Of a stretch of DNA of 64,000 bases, positions 25,545-34,083 are shown piece by piece. The position numbers and the translations under genes were made by a program. Numbering within the stretch: the stretch's first letter is position 1; every line of letters begins with the position of its first letter. Source of the DNA: an uncultured Eubacteriales bacterium (GTDB taxonomy: Bacteria; Bacillota; Clostridia; Oscillospirales; Acutalibacteraceae). The DNA is taken from NCBI GenBank assembly GCA_934457095.1, contig CAKSHJ010000007.1, positions 1-64,000 on the forward strand, given 5' to 3'. The notes under the pieces were generated by a model, which was given only the letters and a program-made list of their open reading frames with translations, was not told where the DNA came from and searched no databases.

Positions 25545-26933
25545 ATGATTCTTGATTATATTGGCGTAAAAGAAATTAACGGCTCTCTCATCGTTATCGA
25601 TAATGTTGAAAATGCTTTCTATGAGGAAACAGTTGACATTCGCCTCGATGACGGTTCCATGCGCCAAGGCAGAATTGTGCAAATGGATGGCAAACGTGTT
25701 GTTATTCAGGTGTTTGAGGGAACGCGTGAGATTTCCCTTGACAATACCCGCACAAGACTGCGTGGCCGTGCTATGGAGATGCCGCTTTCGCCAGAAATGT
25801 TAGGTCGTGTTTTTAACGGTGCCGGTGACCCAATTGATGGACTCGGTGAGATTTATCCTGAACAAAGAATGAATATCAACGGTGCACCAATTAACCCGGT
25901 ATCCCGTGTTTATCCAAGAAACTACATTCACACCGGTATTTCTTCTATTGACACCTTAATGACGCTGATTCGCGGTCAAAAATTGCCTATTTTCTCCGGT
26001 TCCGGTATGCAGCACAACGAGCTTGCAGTGCAAATTGCTCGTCAAGCCAATATTACCGACAAGGACGGAGCGGGCAAATTTGCCATTGTATTTGCTGCAA
26101 TGGGTGTTAAAAATGACGTTGCGGATTATTTCCGCCGTTCCTTTGATGAATCCGGTGTATTGCAGAATGTTGTCATGTTCCTCAATTTGGCAGACGACCC
26201 GATTATTGAGAGAACGCTGACACCCCGTTGTGCGCTTACAACAGCAGAGTATTTGGCATATGAGAAAGACATGCATGTGCTTGTAATTATGACGGATATG
26301 ACAGCTTATGCGGAAGCTTTGCGTGAATTCAGCTCCTCTAAGGGAGAAATTCCGGGCAGAAAAGGTTATCCGGGCTATCTGTATTCCGACTTGGCTTCTC
26401 TTTATGAACGCGCAGGTATGGTACATGGCAAAAAAGGCACCATTACACAGTTGCCGATTCTGACCATGCCCAACGACGATGTTACCCACCCGGTACCCGA
26501 CCTTACCGGTTATATCACAGAGGGTCAGATTTCTCTGGATCGCTCTTTGGATAACAGCGGTATTTACCCGCCGGTTGGCATTTTGCCGTCGCTGTCCCGT
26601 TTGATGAAGGACGGTATTGGTAAAGAGTATACGCGCGAGGATCATACTGCGCTTGCAGACCAATTGTTTGCTTCTTACGCTAAAACCATGGAGGCTCGTT
26701 CTTTGGCTTCGGTTATCGGCGAGGAGGAATTGGCTGCTGCGGACAAAAAGTACATCGAATTTGGAAAATTGTTCGAATCTCGTTTTATTACACAAGCATT
26801 TAACGAGAATCGTTCCATTGAACAAAGTCTGAATCTCGGTTGGGAATTGCTTTCCACTTTGCCGCGCGTTGAATTAGACCGTGTAAAAGAAGAGCTTCTG
26901 GACAAATATTATGTAGAAGGTCTTTGCAAATAA
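25545..26933 (+). CDS. V-type ATPase regulatory subunit B
   Basis: 462 residues, the non-catalytic partner in the A3B3 head. The degenerate P-loop region reads PIFSGSGMQHNELA, without GKT, as expected. FAAMGVKNDVADYFRRSF and LTMPNDDVTHPVPDLTGYITEGQI are conserved B-subunit blocks; the arginine finger region is in SLSRLMKDGIG. Length and ends are normal. Confidence 0.96.
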   Translation: MILDYIGVKEINGSLIVIDNVENAFYEETVDIRLDDGSMRQGRIVQMDGKRVVIQVFEGTREISLDNTRTRLRGRAMEMPLSPEMLGRVFNGAGDPIDGLGEIYPEQRMNINGAPINPVSRVYPRNYIHTGISSIDTLMTLIRGQKLPIFSGSGMQHNELAVQIARQANITDKDGAGKFAIVFAAMGVKNDVADYFRRSFDESGVLQNVVMFLNLADDPIIERTLTPRCALTTAEYLAYEKDMHVLVIMTDMTAYAEALREFSSSKGEIPGRKGYPGYLYSDLASLYERAGMVHGKKGTITQLPILTMPNDDVTHPVPDLTGYITEGQISLDRSLDNSGIYPPVGILPSLSRLMKDGIGKEYTREDHTALADQLFASYAKTMEARSLASVIGEEELAAADKKYIEFGKLFESRFITQAFNENRSIEQSLNLGWELLSTLPRVELDRVKEELLDKYYVEGLCK

Positions 26934-26974
26934 GAGTAGCGTTTTTTCAACTTTGAGCAATGAGGTGAGCTGTA

Positions 26975-27613
26975 TTGAGTAATCAAGTCGTACCAACCAA
27001 AAGTCAGTTGCTTGCCACGAAAAAGTCTTTAAAGCTTTCCAAAAAAGGCTTTGAAATTCTGGATCGTAAACGCAACGTACTTGTCCGTGAGATTATGTCT
27101 TTACTATCAAAAGCTGCCGAGGTTCAAGAAAGAATTGACAACACCTATGAAGTGGCTTATGAGGCGCTGGAAATGGCTAATATTACCTTGGGCAATACCG
27201 GTGAGCTTGCAAGCACAGTACCGTTTGACAACAATTTGAATGTTGCTTACAGAAGTGTTATGGGTGTGGAGTTGCCAATGGTTGCTCTGGAAGATTCTGA
27301 TATAGCCGGTGTACCGTTTGGATTGGTTTCCAGTAATGCACCGCTGGACGATGCTTTGATTAAATTTACCGAGGTTAAAAAATTGACCGCGGAATTGGCT
27401 GAAATTGAGAATAGTGTGTTCCGGCTGTCGGTTGCAATTAAGCAAACCACACGCCGTGCCAATGCGCTTAAAAACATCATGATTCCCCGTTTTAAGGCTC
27501 AGGTAAAATTTATTACAGAGGCATTGGAAGAAAAAGACAGAGAAGAATTCTCACGCATGAAATTGATTAAAAAGAAAAAGGTAAAAGACGCTTTGGCAAA
27601 CGAAAGCGCGTAA
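26975..27613 (+). CDS. V-type ATPase subunit D (central shaft)
   Basis: 212 residues from a TTG start behind GAGGTG. The first 60 residues (VVPTKSQLLATKKSLKLSKK, KRNVLVREIM) and the last 60 (IKQTTRRANALKNIMIPRFK) form the long antiparallel coiled coil that turns inside the head. The middle part is short and variable. It is the last gene before the operon terminator. Confidence 0.95.
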   Translation: MSNQVVPTKSQLLATKKSLKLSKKGFEILDRKRNVLVREIMSLLSKAAEVQERIDNTYEVAYEALEMANITLGNTGELASTVPFDNNLNVAYRSVMGVELPMVALEDSDIAGVPFGLVSSNAPLDDALIKFTEVKKLTAELAEIENSVFRLSVAIKQTTRRANALKNIMIPRFKAQVKFITEALEEKDREEFSRMKLIKKKKVKDALANESA

Positions 27614-27624
27614 ACCATTTTCGA

Positions 27625-27652
27625 CAGGGAGTTTGTGGCTCCCTGTTTTTTA
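27625..27652 (+). terminator. Terminator of the V-ATPase operon
   Basis: CAGGGAG and CTCCCTG form a 7-bp stem with a 7-nt loop, followed by T6. It starts 12 bp after the subunit D stop. Confidence 0.85.
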
Positions 27653-27738
27653 TGCGCATTTTGCAGCATTTCAAACAGAAATTGCTTGTCAATGCTGCAA
27701 AAACGGCTTATAATCAATATGACAGGGAGGCTTTTTGT

Positions 27739-28467
27739 GTGGGTTGGAACAAGATAGAATGGGATTGTATTATTTACAAGGAATTTCGAGCGTACTTAGT
27801 GCAAATTGCACAAGAAAAATACCGCGAATTCAATGAGAAAATCATACCTTTTTCCGGAGTGCCTATTTTGGGGATTCGTCTGCCGCAGTTGCGCAAGTTG
27901 GCAAAAGAAGTTGCTCTGGGGAATTGGGAATCCTACTTGAAATTTGCTCAAGATGACAGCCATGAGGAACTACTTCTGCAAGGTTTGGTGATAGCGACAA
28001 CAGGTTTGCAGACAGATTTTCAGGAACTTTGGGGGCAGGTGGCGGTTTATGTGCCGAAACTTGTAAATTGGGCGCAGGTGGACGCCTTTTGCAACGCATT
28101 CAAACTTGTGGACAGGCATAAAGAAGCAGCGTTTCCCCCTATCATACGCTATTTGGAGTCACCCAAGGAGTTTGAGGTGCGGTTTGCCGTTGTGATGTTA
28201 TTGGAGTACTATTTGGAGCCGGCATATATACAGGAGATATTTGTGCAGTTCGATTCCATTTCGCATTCGGGGTATTATGTAAAAATGGCAGTGGCTTGGG
28301 CAATTTCGGTGGCATTCATAGTCTTACCGGAGGAAACAACGGCATATTTACACCACAATCAGCTTGACGAGTGGACTTACCGAAAAGCGCTGCAAAAAAT
28401 AGTAGAGTCCAATCGGGTGGATAAAGAAACAAAGGATATGATTCGCGGATGGAAAAGAAAAATATGA
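27739..28467 (+). CDS. DNA alkylation repair protein, AlkD-like
   Basis: HEAT-repeat DNA glycosylase family that removes N3/N7-alkylated purines. Helical-repeat pattern throughout; recognisable blocks are GVPILGIRLPQLRKLAKE near the start, NWAQVDAFCNAF in the middle and YYVKMAVAWAISVAF with WTYRKALQKIVESNRV at the end. I place the start at GTG 27739: AGGGAGG lies eight bases ahead and the result is 242 residues; the open frame runs back into the V-ATPase terminator, which cannot be coding. It overlaps the next gene by 19 bp. Confidence 0.85.
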   Translation: MGWNKIEWDCIIYKEFRAYLVQIAQEKYREFNEKIIPFSGVPILGIRLPQLRKLAKEVALGNWESYLKFAQDDSHEELLLQGLVIATTGLQTDFQELWGQVAVYVPKLVNWAQVDAFCNAFKLVDRHKEAAFPPIIRYLESPKEFEVRFAVVMLLEYYLEPAYIQEIFVQFDSISHSGYYVKMAVAWAISVAFIVLPEETTAYLHHNQLDEWTYRKALQKIVESNRVDKETKDMIRGWKRKI

Positions 28468-29117
28468 CGTATCGGATCGTGCACGGTAAGCGTAAAACTG
28501 TTGCATTGCAGGTAAATCATAACGGTGAATTGCTTGTAAAGGCTCCGTTATTTGTGTCGAGAGTGCAAATAGAAAGTTTTATACAGCAAAATAGGCCATG
28601 GATATTAGAAAAACAAGCGTTCATGGCAAAAAAACAGGAATTTACCGTGAGGCAGGGCAGTAGGCTGATGCTGCTTGGTAGCGAATACCCGGTAAAATAC
28701 GGCGAACGCGTAGAATTTAACGGTAGTGTATTCTTTGTGCCGCAGCGACCCTTTATAGAGATAAAACCGCAACTGATTGACGAATATAAGCGTCTTGCAA
28801 ACTGCATTATTAAGCGTAGGGTGGAGCATTACAGTCAGATAACCGGGTGGCAGGCGACAGCAATAAAAGTGGGCAGCGCCAAAACACGTTGGGGTTCGTG
28901 TTCGGGCAAAAATACGCTGAATTTTACATGGAAGCTGGTTTTGGCCGATTTAGATACGGTAGATTATGTGGTGCTACACGAATTGGCGCACACGGTGGAG
29001 CATAATCATTCGGCAAATTTCTGGCGTTTGGTGGGGCAATATATGCCCGATTACAAAAATGCCCGTAAGCGATTGGTCGCGTTACAGGAACGCCTTTCGG
29101 TCGAAAATTGGGATTAA
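28449..29117 (+). CDS. YgjP-like (DUF45) zinc metallopeptidase
   Basis: 222 residues, no signal peptide. The zinc motif HELAHTVEHNHSANFW (HExxH with a third histidine) sits near residue 178, and the family's KTRWGSCSGKNTLNFTWKL precedes it. The N-terminal half is the usual beta-rich YgjP/M48-related domain. Overlap with the alkD-like gene implies translational coupling. The family's substrate is not established. Confidence 0.9.
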   Translation: MEKKNMTYRIVHGKRKTVALQVNHNGELLVKAPLFVSRVQIESFIQQNRPWILEKQAFMAKKQEFTVRQGSRLMLLGSEYPVKYGERVEFNGSVFFVPQRPFIEIKPQLIDEYKRLANCIIKRRVEHYSQITGWQATAIKVGSAKTRWGSCSGKNTLNFTWKLVLADLDTVDYVVLHELAHTVEHNHSANFWRLVGQYMPDYKNARKRLVALQERLSVENWD

Positions 29118-29203
29118 CCCAATTGGCTCAAATTTGCAATACAAATGCTTTTGTGTTATATTTAATTTAGAAAACAATTCCTATTCAGTTTGGAGGTGGC
29201 ATT

Positions 29204-29269
29204 GTGAAACCGAGACCTGAACACATTTTGTATTTTTTAGCAGCACAATGCCGGTTGGCTGTGTGCTGA
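29204..29269 (+). CDS. Candidate 21-codon leader peptide before corA
   Basis: A GTG start has a perfect GGAGG seven bases ahead. The peptide reads MKPRPEHILYFLAAQCRLAV plus a final Cys, with prolines at positions 3 and 5. It ends 24 bp before corA. Its last third lies inside the hairpin 29241-29268. Short proline-bearing leaders control Mg transporter genes in enteric bacteria (mgtL, corL); the similarity here is in arrangement and early prolines only, so this is inference. Confidence 0.4.
   Translation: MKPRPEHILYFLAAQCRLAVC
29241..29268 (+). promoter_or_regulatory. Hairpin overlapping the leader ORF stop
   Basis: CAGCACA and TGTGCTG form a 7-bp outer stem; inside, GCC-GGTT-GGC adds three pairs after a 2x2 internal loop. 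No T run follows, so it is not a simple terminator. A ribosome finishing the leader ORF would open it. Confidence 0.45.
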
Positions 29270-29293
29270 CATTAACTGAAGAGGTGAATTGCG

Positions 29294-30217
29294 TTGATTT
29301 GTTACTATAAATCCGTGGACGGAGGCGTAACGGAAATTCGGGAGTACGAGCCGGGCTGCTGGATTCGCTGTATTGCGCCGACCAATGATGAAATAAACAG
29401 CTTGATTGCCGAGTTTGCAATTGAGCCGGAGTTTTTTCGTTCTGCAATGGACGAGGAGGAATCCTCGCATATTGACATAGAGGACGAAAGTACTTTGCTG
29501 ATTATTGATATTCCGGTGCTGGAGCGCCCTCATGAAAAAATTACCTATACTACAACGCCTTTGGGTATTATCATTACCCAGTCGAATGTGATTACGGTTT
29601 CGACCAAGGAAAGCCCGATTTTAACAGAAATTGCGGACGGTGCGGTCAAGGGGATTCAAACGAACCTAAAAACACAGTTTATTTTGAATATTTTGTTGCG
29701 CGTGGCCACCCGCTACCTGCAATATTTGAAGCAGATTGATAAAATTTTTAATCAGTCAGAAAAAAAATTGCGCAAATCTATGAAAAATGATGAGCTGATT
29801 AAATTGCTGGACATTGAAAAATCGTTGGTGTATTTTTCGTCGTCGCTCAAGGCCAATGAAATTACGATTGAAAAAATTATGCGTGGCCGCGTCATTAAAA
29901 TGTACGAGGAGGACCAGGATCTCATTGAGGATGTGCTGATTGAAATTCGGCAGGCCATTGACATGTCTGGCATTTATCTGAATATTCTGTCCGGTACCAT
30001 GGACGCTTTTTCCTCAATTATCAACAATAACCTGAATATTGTGATGAAAGTCTTGGCGTCTTTAACGCTGCTCAGCTCCATTCCCACAGTTATTTCGGGT
30101 ATTTACGGAATGAATGTGTCAAATTTACCGGTGCCGTTTTTCTGGTTCCCCATTACGCTGGCCGTGGTATGTATGGTCGCGGCATTTATTATTCTGAAAA
30201 AGAAAGATATGCTTTGA
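29294..30217 (+). CDS. corA: CorA-family magnesium/cobalt transporter
   Basis: 307 residues, TTG start behind GAGGTG. The large N-terminal cytosolic domain carries the helical funnel (QIDKIFNQSEKKLRKSMKN onward); two C-terminal TM helices follow, the first ending in the selectivity motif GMN within GIYGMNVSNLP near residue 270, the second before a KKKD tail. It forms a pentameric Mg channel. A leader ORF with a hairpin precedes it. Confidence 0.92.
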   Translation: MICYYKSVDGGVTEIREYEPGCWIRCIAPTNDEINSLIAEFAIEPEFFRSAMDEEESSHIDIEDESTLLIIDIPVLERPHEKITYTTTPLGIIITQSNVITVSTKESPILTEIADGAVKGIQTNLKTQFILNILLRVATRYLQYLKQIDKIFNQSEKKLRKSMKNDELIKLLDIEKSLVYFSSSLKANEITIEKIMRGRVIKMYEEDQDLIEDVLIEIRQAIDMSGIYLNILSGTMDAFSSIINNNLNIVMKVLASLTLLSSIPTVISGIYGMNVSNLPVPFFWFPITLAVVCMVAAFIILKKKDML

Positions 30218-30221
30218 AATT

Positions 30222-30247
30222 TAAGGAGCTATAAGGCTCTTTTTTTC
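30222..30247 (+). terminator. Terminator of corA
   Basis: AAGGAGC and GCTCTTT pair around TATAAG-type loop sequence, followed by a long T run. Confidence 0.7.
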
Positions 30248-30334
30248 ATATGTTGGGGTAGGCTAACAAAAGTTGCGCTATGTTTACCCGGGAAATATCG
30301 TGTATAATGAATACAGCATAAATTTAAGGGAGAA

Positions 30335-30892
30335 ATGACATTGGAGAGAAAACAAATTTTTACAAAGGATTTGCGAAGTATGACCCAAATTTTAACGGCG
30401 GGAGATGCAGTTTTGCTAAGCGGAACCATTTACACCGCCAGAGATGCTGCTCATAAGCGCATGTTTGAAGCGCTCGACCGCAACGAGCCGCTACCATTTT
30501 GTATCGAGGGTGCTGCCATTTATTATGCAGGGCCTACGCCTGCGCCAAAAGGTCTGCCGGTGGGTTCTTGTGGTCCAACCACTGCCGGTAGAATGGACAA
30601 ATTTGCACCGCGACTGCTGGATTTAGGGTTGGCGTGTATGATAGGGAAAGGCGAACGTTCACCGAAGGTAGTGGATGCAATTGTACGGAACAAAGCGGTG
30701 TACTTATGCGCCATAGGCGGAGCGGGAGCATTGGCGGCACAATGCATTAAACGGGCAGAGGTGATTGGGTATAACGATTTGGGGTGTGAATCGGTGAAGC
30801 GGTTTGAGGTGGAGGAATTTCCGTTAATTGTGGCAATAGACAGCAGAGGGAACAATTTATTTTGCCGAGATAAGACAGAGGTGCATCAGTGA
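30335..30892 (+). CDS. Fumarate hydratase class I, beta subunit (orphan)
   Basis: 185 residues of the Fe-S hydro-lyase C-terminal (TtdB/FumA-C) swivel domain, with the GDAVLLSGTIYTARDAAH opening, the PVGSCGPTTAGRMD loop, MIGKG and GGAGALAA. It normally pairs with an alpha subunit (about 280 residues) carrying the cluster cysteines, usually the adjacent upstream gene. Here the upstream neighbour is corA with its terminator, so the alpha subunit is missing locally. A TATAAT at 30303-30308 may be its own -10 box. The start could also be the TTG at 30341. Tartrate dehydratase is an alternative substrate class. Confidence 0.88.
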   Translation: MTLERKQIFTKDLRSMTQILTAGDAVLLSGTIYTARDAAHKRMFEALDRNEPLPFCIEGAAIYYAGPTPAPKGLPVGSCGPTTAGRMDKFAPRLLDLGLACMIGKGERSPKVVDAIVRNKAVYLCAIGGAGALAAQCIKRAEVIGYNDLGCESVKRFEVEEFPLIVAIDSRGNNLFCRDKTEVHQ

Positions 30893-32073
30893 CAAATCTG
30901 ATAGTACGACTTTTTATTCGAGATTACCGCAATACCGGGCATTATAAGGTGCGGGAGCAGTACGGTAAATTGGCTGGTATTACAGGTATTATAACAAATT
31001 TGCTGTTGTTTGCGATGAAAATGACCGTAGGTGTGCTGTTTCATAGTATTGCCATGGCTGCCGATGCCCTGAATAATCTTTCTGATTCCGCATCGTCGAT
31101 TGTTACGCTGTTGGGTTTTAAGCTTTCGGGCAAGCCGGCGGACGACAAACACCCATATGGTCATGCCAGAATGGAATATATTGCCGGCATGATTGTGTCG
31201 TTTATTATTTTGGTATTGGGTTTGCAGCTTGGCAAATCCTCGTTTGACAAAATTTTGGCGCCGGAGGAAACGGTATTCAGCTATGTGACCGTTGGCGTAC
31301 TCATTGCAGCAATTTTTATCAAAATATGGCAGTGCTTGTTTTACCGTAAAATTGCGAAAATCATTGGGTCGTCTACCCTAAAGGCAACCGCCGCTGACAG
31401 TATGAATGATGTGATTGCCACTACCGTGGTGCTCATCGGAGTGTTTGTTTCAGCGTTTACCGGTTTGAATTTAGACGGTTATATGGGTCTGGCCGTGGCG
31501 GTATTCATCGTGGTTTCGGGAGTGCGCTTAGTTATAGAAACGGCCAATCCGTTATTGGGGCTTCCGCCCGGCAAAAAATTGGTAAAAGAGCTGGAGCAGC
31601 GCATTACGGAGCACGAGGAAATTTTAGGCATACACGATTTAAAGGTACACCAGTACGGGGCTTCGGCGTGCTTTGCAACGGTGCATTGCGAAGTTTCCAG
31701 CGAGTGTAACATGCTGGAAATACACGAGGTGATAGACGAAATTGAGCGGGAAGTTTTCCGGGAGATGAACATCAATCTGGTGATTCATATGGACCCTGTT
31801 TTGCTGCACGACGAGCGTGCCAATGCGCTCAAAGAGCAGGTGCAGACTTATTTAACCGAAATTTCGGCGCAAATGCAGGTGCATGATTTTCGGGTAATTT
31901 GGGGACAGGAGATAAGCCGTGTGATTTTTGATGTAGTGGTGCCGTTTGAATTTGCGTATACGGATGAGCAGCTGGAACAAATGCTGGCACAAAAATTGCG
32001 CGAATGGAACGACGGCTACCGTTTAACTTTAGTGATTGACCATGAGGGAGAATTGCTGGAGGATGAAAATTAA
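30889..32073 (+). CDS. Cation diffusion facilitator family transporter
   Basis: 394 residues; GTG start overlapping the preceding stop (GTGA). Six TM helices in the first 215 residues with the metal-site pattern DALNNLSDSASS and DSMNDVIATTVV (Asp/Asn/Asp residues), and HPYGHARMEY between them. The cytosolic domain is longer than usual: after the first ferredoxin-like domain (IHDLKVHQYGASACFATVH) about 90 more residues follow, with a second repeat-like IHMDPV...VHDFRVIWGQ section. Exports Zn, Fe or Mn in exchange for protons; the metal is not determined. Confidence 0.9.
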   Translation: MTNLIVRLFIRDYRNTGHYKVREQYGKLAGITGIITNLLLFAMKMTVGVLFHSIAMAADALNNLSDSASSIVTLLGFKLSGKPADDKHPYGHARMEYIAGMIVSFIILVLGLQLGKSSFDKILAPEETVFSYVTVGVLIAAIFIKIWQCLFYRKIAKIIGSSTLKATAADSMNDVIATTVVLIGVFVSAFTGLNLDGYMGLAVAVFIVVSGVRLVIETANPLLGLPPGKKLVKELEQRITEHEEILGIHDLKVHQYGASACFATVHCEVSSECNMLEIHEVIDEIEREVFREMNINLVIHMDPVLLHDERANALKEQVQTYLTEISAQMQVHDFRVIWGQEISRVIFDVVVPFEFAYTDEQLEQMLAQKLREWNDGYRLTLVIDHEGELLEDEN

Positions 32074-32074
32074 A

Positions 32075-32108
32075 AAAAGGACATTCCGGAATGCTGGAAT
32101 GTCCTTTT
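32075..32108. terminator. Bidirectional terminator between convergent genes
   Basis: AAAAGGACATTCC and GGAATGTCCTTTT form a 13-bp perfect stem with an 8-nt loop and T/A runs on both sides. Confidence 0.9.
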
Positions 32109-32116
32109 GCGTTATT

Positions 32117-32623
32117 TTACGGTACAATTTGCTCAAAGGCTGCTACCATGTCATCAGCGGAATCGGAGATAAACAGGTAAACATAATTGCCTTTTTTGGC
32201 CACCGGAGCTTTTTGAGCATTTGCATAGCCCTGCGGGTTATAATTTTTAGACTCGTTCATACGCTGTGTTTTGCGGGAGTTCATTTTTGCCAATATTCTG
32301 TCGGCGCTTTGGCTGTCCTTGGCAAGCACAATGAGGAATTCATCGGTACGCAGCCCGGTGGAATCCATTTCTCCGGCAAATTCGGCAACATCATCTAAGT
32401 CAATGCCGTACATAGCGGAAAGGTCGGTTTCGGTCATTGCCTGCATATCCTCTAAGGTGACAGATGCCTTGACATTATCGGCAACTTCCTGTGCAGAGAC
32501 ATTGGCAGAGGCAACGCTTTGAGATTGCTGATGGTTGGTAGTTTGATTGCCATCGCAGCCGAACAGGGAAACAGACAGCATAAGCGCGGCAAAAATGATA
32601 AAAACAGATTTTTTCAGGTTCAT
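32117..32623 (-). CDS. DUF4358 lipoprotein
   Basis: 168 residues. A lipoprotein signal peptide ends in SLFGC with C23. The mature part has the DUF4358 pattern: DLSAMYGIDLDDVAEFAGEM followed by FLIVLAKDSQSADRILAKM and the C-terminal VYLFISDSADDMVAAFEQ. The start at 32623 behind AAAGGAG is used; the frame is open further upstream but lacks a signal peptide. Function unknown. The SGNH lipoprotein gene lies 40 bp upstream on the same strand, probably in the same operon. Confidence 0.82.
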   Translation of the reverse strand: MNLKKSVFIIFAALMLSVSLFGCDGNQTTNHQQSQSVASANVSAQEVADNVKASVTLEDMQAMTETDLSAMYGIDLDDVAEFAGEMDSTGLRTDEFLIVLAKDSQSADRILAKMNSRKTQRMNESKNYNPQGYANAQKAPVAKKGNYVYLFISDSADDMVAAFEQIVP

Positions 32624-32663
32624 GGTCAGCGGGTACTCCTTTAAAAAATAAATTTTGGGTATA

Positions 32664-33491
32664 CTATGCGATATGGGTACGCAGATAGGCAATCCAAGCC
32701 TGACAGCCGGCGTCTGTAAAATGTACGCCCATATTATCCGGGTCGCTGCAATATTCGCGCTTTAAATTGCCGGAATCGTCCTTCATAACAGAAGCCACAT
32801 CTAAAAATATATAGTCATTTTCCCTACACATTACTTGCAGGGCGGTATTGTAAAGATTTAGATTTGCGTTTGTCAGGTCGCCTTTTTGCGCACTTTCTAC
32901 GATGGGTGTCATAGACTGCACATAAATCATTGTTCCCGGACTTTTTTCTTTTATTTGTGCCAGTACAGTTTCCATATTCTGCACCGCACCGTCAATCCCA
33001 TAAACGGCAATGTCATTCATACCCAGCATAATAAATACCTTTGTTGCACCCATTTGCGCAATGGCGTCTGCCAAATACATCTCGGTTCCGTTATAGCTGG
33101 GGTGTACCGAATTTTCAGAGCCGAGTTTTTTTAGCTCATTGCCCGAGCCGTAGCTGCCCGGCGTTAAAAACTGTGCGGTTCCAAAAAAGTTAGGGTTTTC
33201 CTTACGCTGTGCGCTTACAAATAAATTAAGCTTTAACGAAACGGAATCTCCTACAAAAACGGCGTTGTTAAAAACGGCGTCCTCGGCTTCCTCAACGGCG
33301 TTTAGCGTTGTACTTTCGGCAGGCTCGCTGCTCTGGGAGCTTTGTACGGAAGAAGCTTCGTTCTCGCTTTGCACTTGAGAAGGGGGCAAAGAGGATTCGG
33401 AAATTTCATTGCCGGAACAGGCGGAAAAAGAAAGCGCTGTAACAGTCAACACCGCCGGGAGCAAAAATTTACCCAACAAATTTTGTTTCAT
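32664..33491 (-). CDS. SGNH/GDSL hydrolase lipoprotein
   Basis: 275 residues. The signal peptide ends with the lipobox LSFSAC (C25), followed by a Ser/Glu-rich linker to about residue 75. The SGNH blocks are FVGDSVSLKL (block I Ser), LGMNDIAVYG (block III Asn) and the C-terminal DNMGVHFTDAG (block V Asp/His). The family deacetylates polysaccharides or hydrolyses esters at the cell surface; substrate unknown. AAGGGAAGG precedes the ATG. Confidence 0.87.
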   Translation of the reverse strand: MKQNLLGKFLLPAVLTVTALSFSACSGNEISESSLPPSQVQSENEASSVQSSQSSEPAESTTLNAVEEAEDAVFNNAVFVGDSVSLKLNLFVSAQRKENPNFFGTAQFLTPGSYGSGNELKKLGSENSVHPSYNGTEMYLADAIAQMGATKVFIMLGMNDIAVYGIDGAVQNMETVLAQIKEKSPGTMIYVQSMTPIVESAQKGDLTNANLNLYNTALQVMCRENDYIFLDVASVMKDDSGNLKREYCSDPDNMGVHFTDAGCQAWIAYLRTHIA

Positions 33492-33689
33492 AGCATTCCT
33501 TCCCTTGTAAGAATTTCATACATATCTATTCTTTAAACAGTATACCACATCTTATCAAGCGAAACAATTAAAAATTACGATTCTGCAGGAATATTTCTGC
33601 CAAAGCCGGTATAATCGCATGGCATGCGGCGCAGAATAGTATTGTTGCCTTCGGCAGTGAAAAAGAAATAACAAACGAGGTGTATGATT

Positions 33690-34028
33690 ATGACAGGTCT
33701 AAAATGCAATGTAACCACCTGCGCAAGCAACGCCCAGAATCAGTGCTGTCGTCCCGACATACAAATTGTTGGTACAAATGCCAAGGAACGCGGAGAAACC
33801 AGCTGTTCCTCTTTTCAGACTAAGGGCGCAGCACAAAATAATGCCATTCGCCACGATGTACCCAATGCGGCATTGCAGGTAAATTGCAATGTATTTACCT
33901 GCACGCATTACAGCGACGGTCGGTGTGCGGCCAGCAGTATTTGTGTAGACAGTGAAAATCACGATGCAAAAGACAAAGAGCAAACCTTGTGTGAAACTTT
34001 CCGTAAAAAGGAAAGTTGCTGCGGTTAA
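33690..34028 (+). CDS. DUF1540 protein with two cysteine repeats
   Basis: 112 residues made of two DUF1540 units (LKCNVTTCASNAQNQCC and later, and VNCNVFTCTHYSDGRC and later), each with four or five cysteines and a closing SC/LC-x-x-F. The protein ends SCCG. The cysteine spacing suggests metal binding or disulfides. GAGGTG lies before the ATG at 33690; an ATG 6 bp upstream is less well placed. A TATAAT at 33610-33615 may be its -10 box. DUF1540 proteins are common in spore formers; function unknown. Confidence 0.82.
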   Translation: MTGLKCNVTTCASNAQNQCCRPDIQIVGTNAKERGETSCSSFQTKGAAQNNAIRHDVPNAALQVNCNVFTCTHYSDGRCAASSICVDSENHDAKDKEQTLCETFRKKESCCG

Positions 34029-34040
34029 TCTTGATTTATA

Positions 34041-34083
34041 AAAAACCCCCTGTTGGCATATAAGACCGGCAGGTGGTTTTTTT
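34041..34083 (+). terminator. Terminator of the DUF1540 gene
   Basis: AAAACCcCCTG and CAGGtGGTTTT pair with one mismatch; T7 follows. The mirrored A run may also serve the convergent coaX. Confidence 0.75.
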
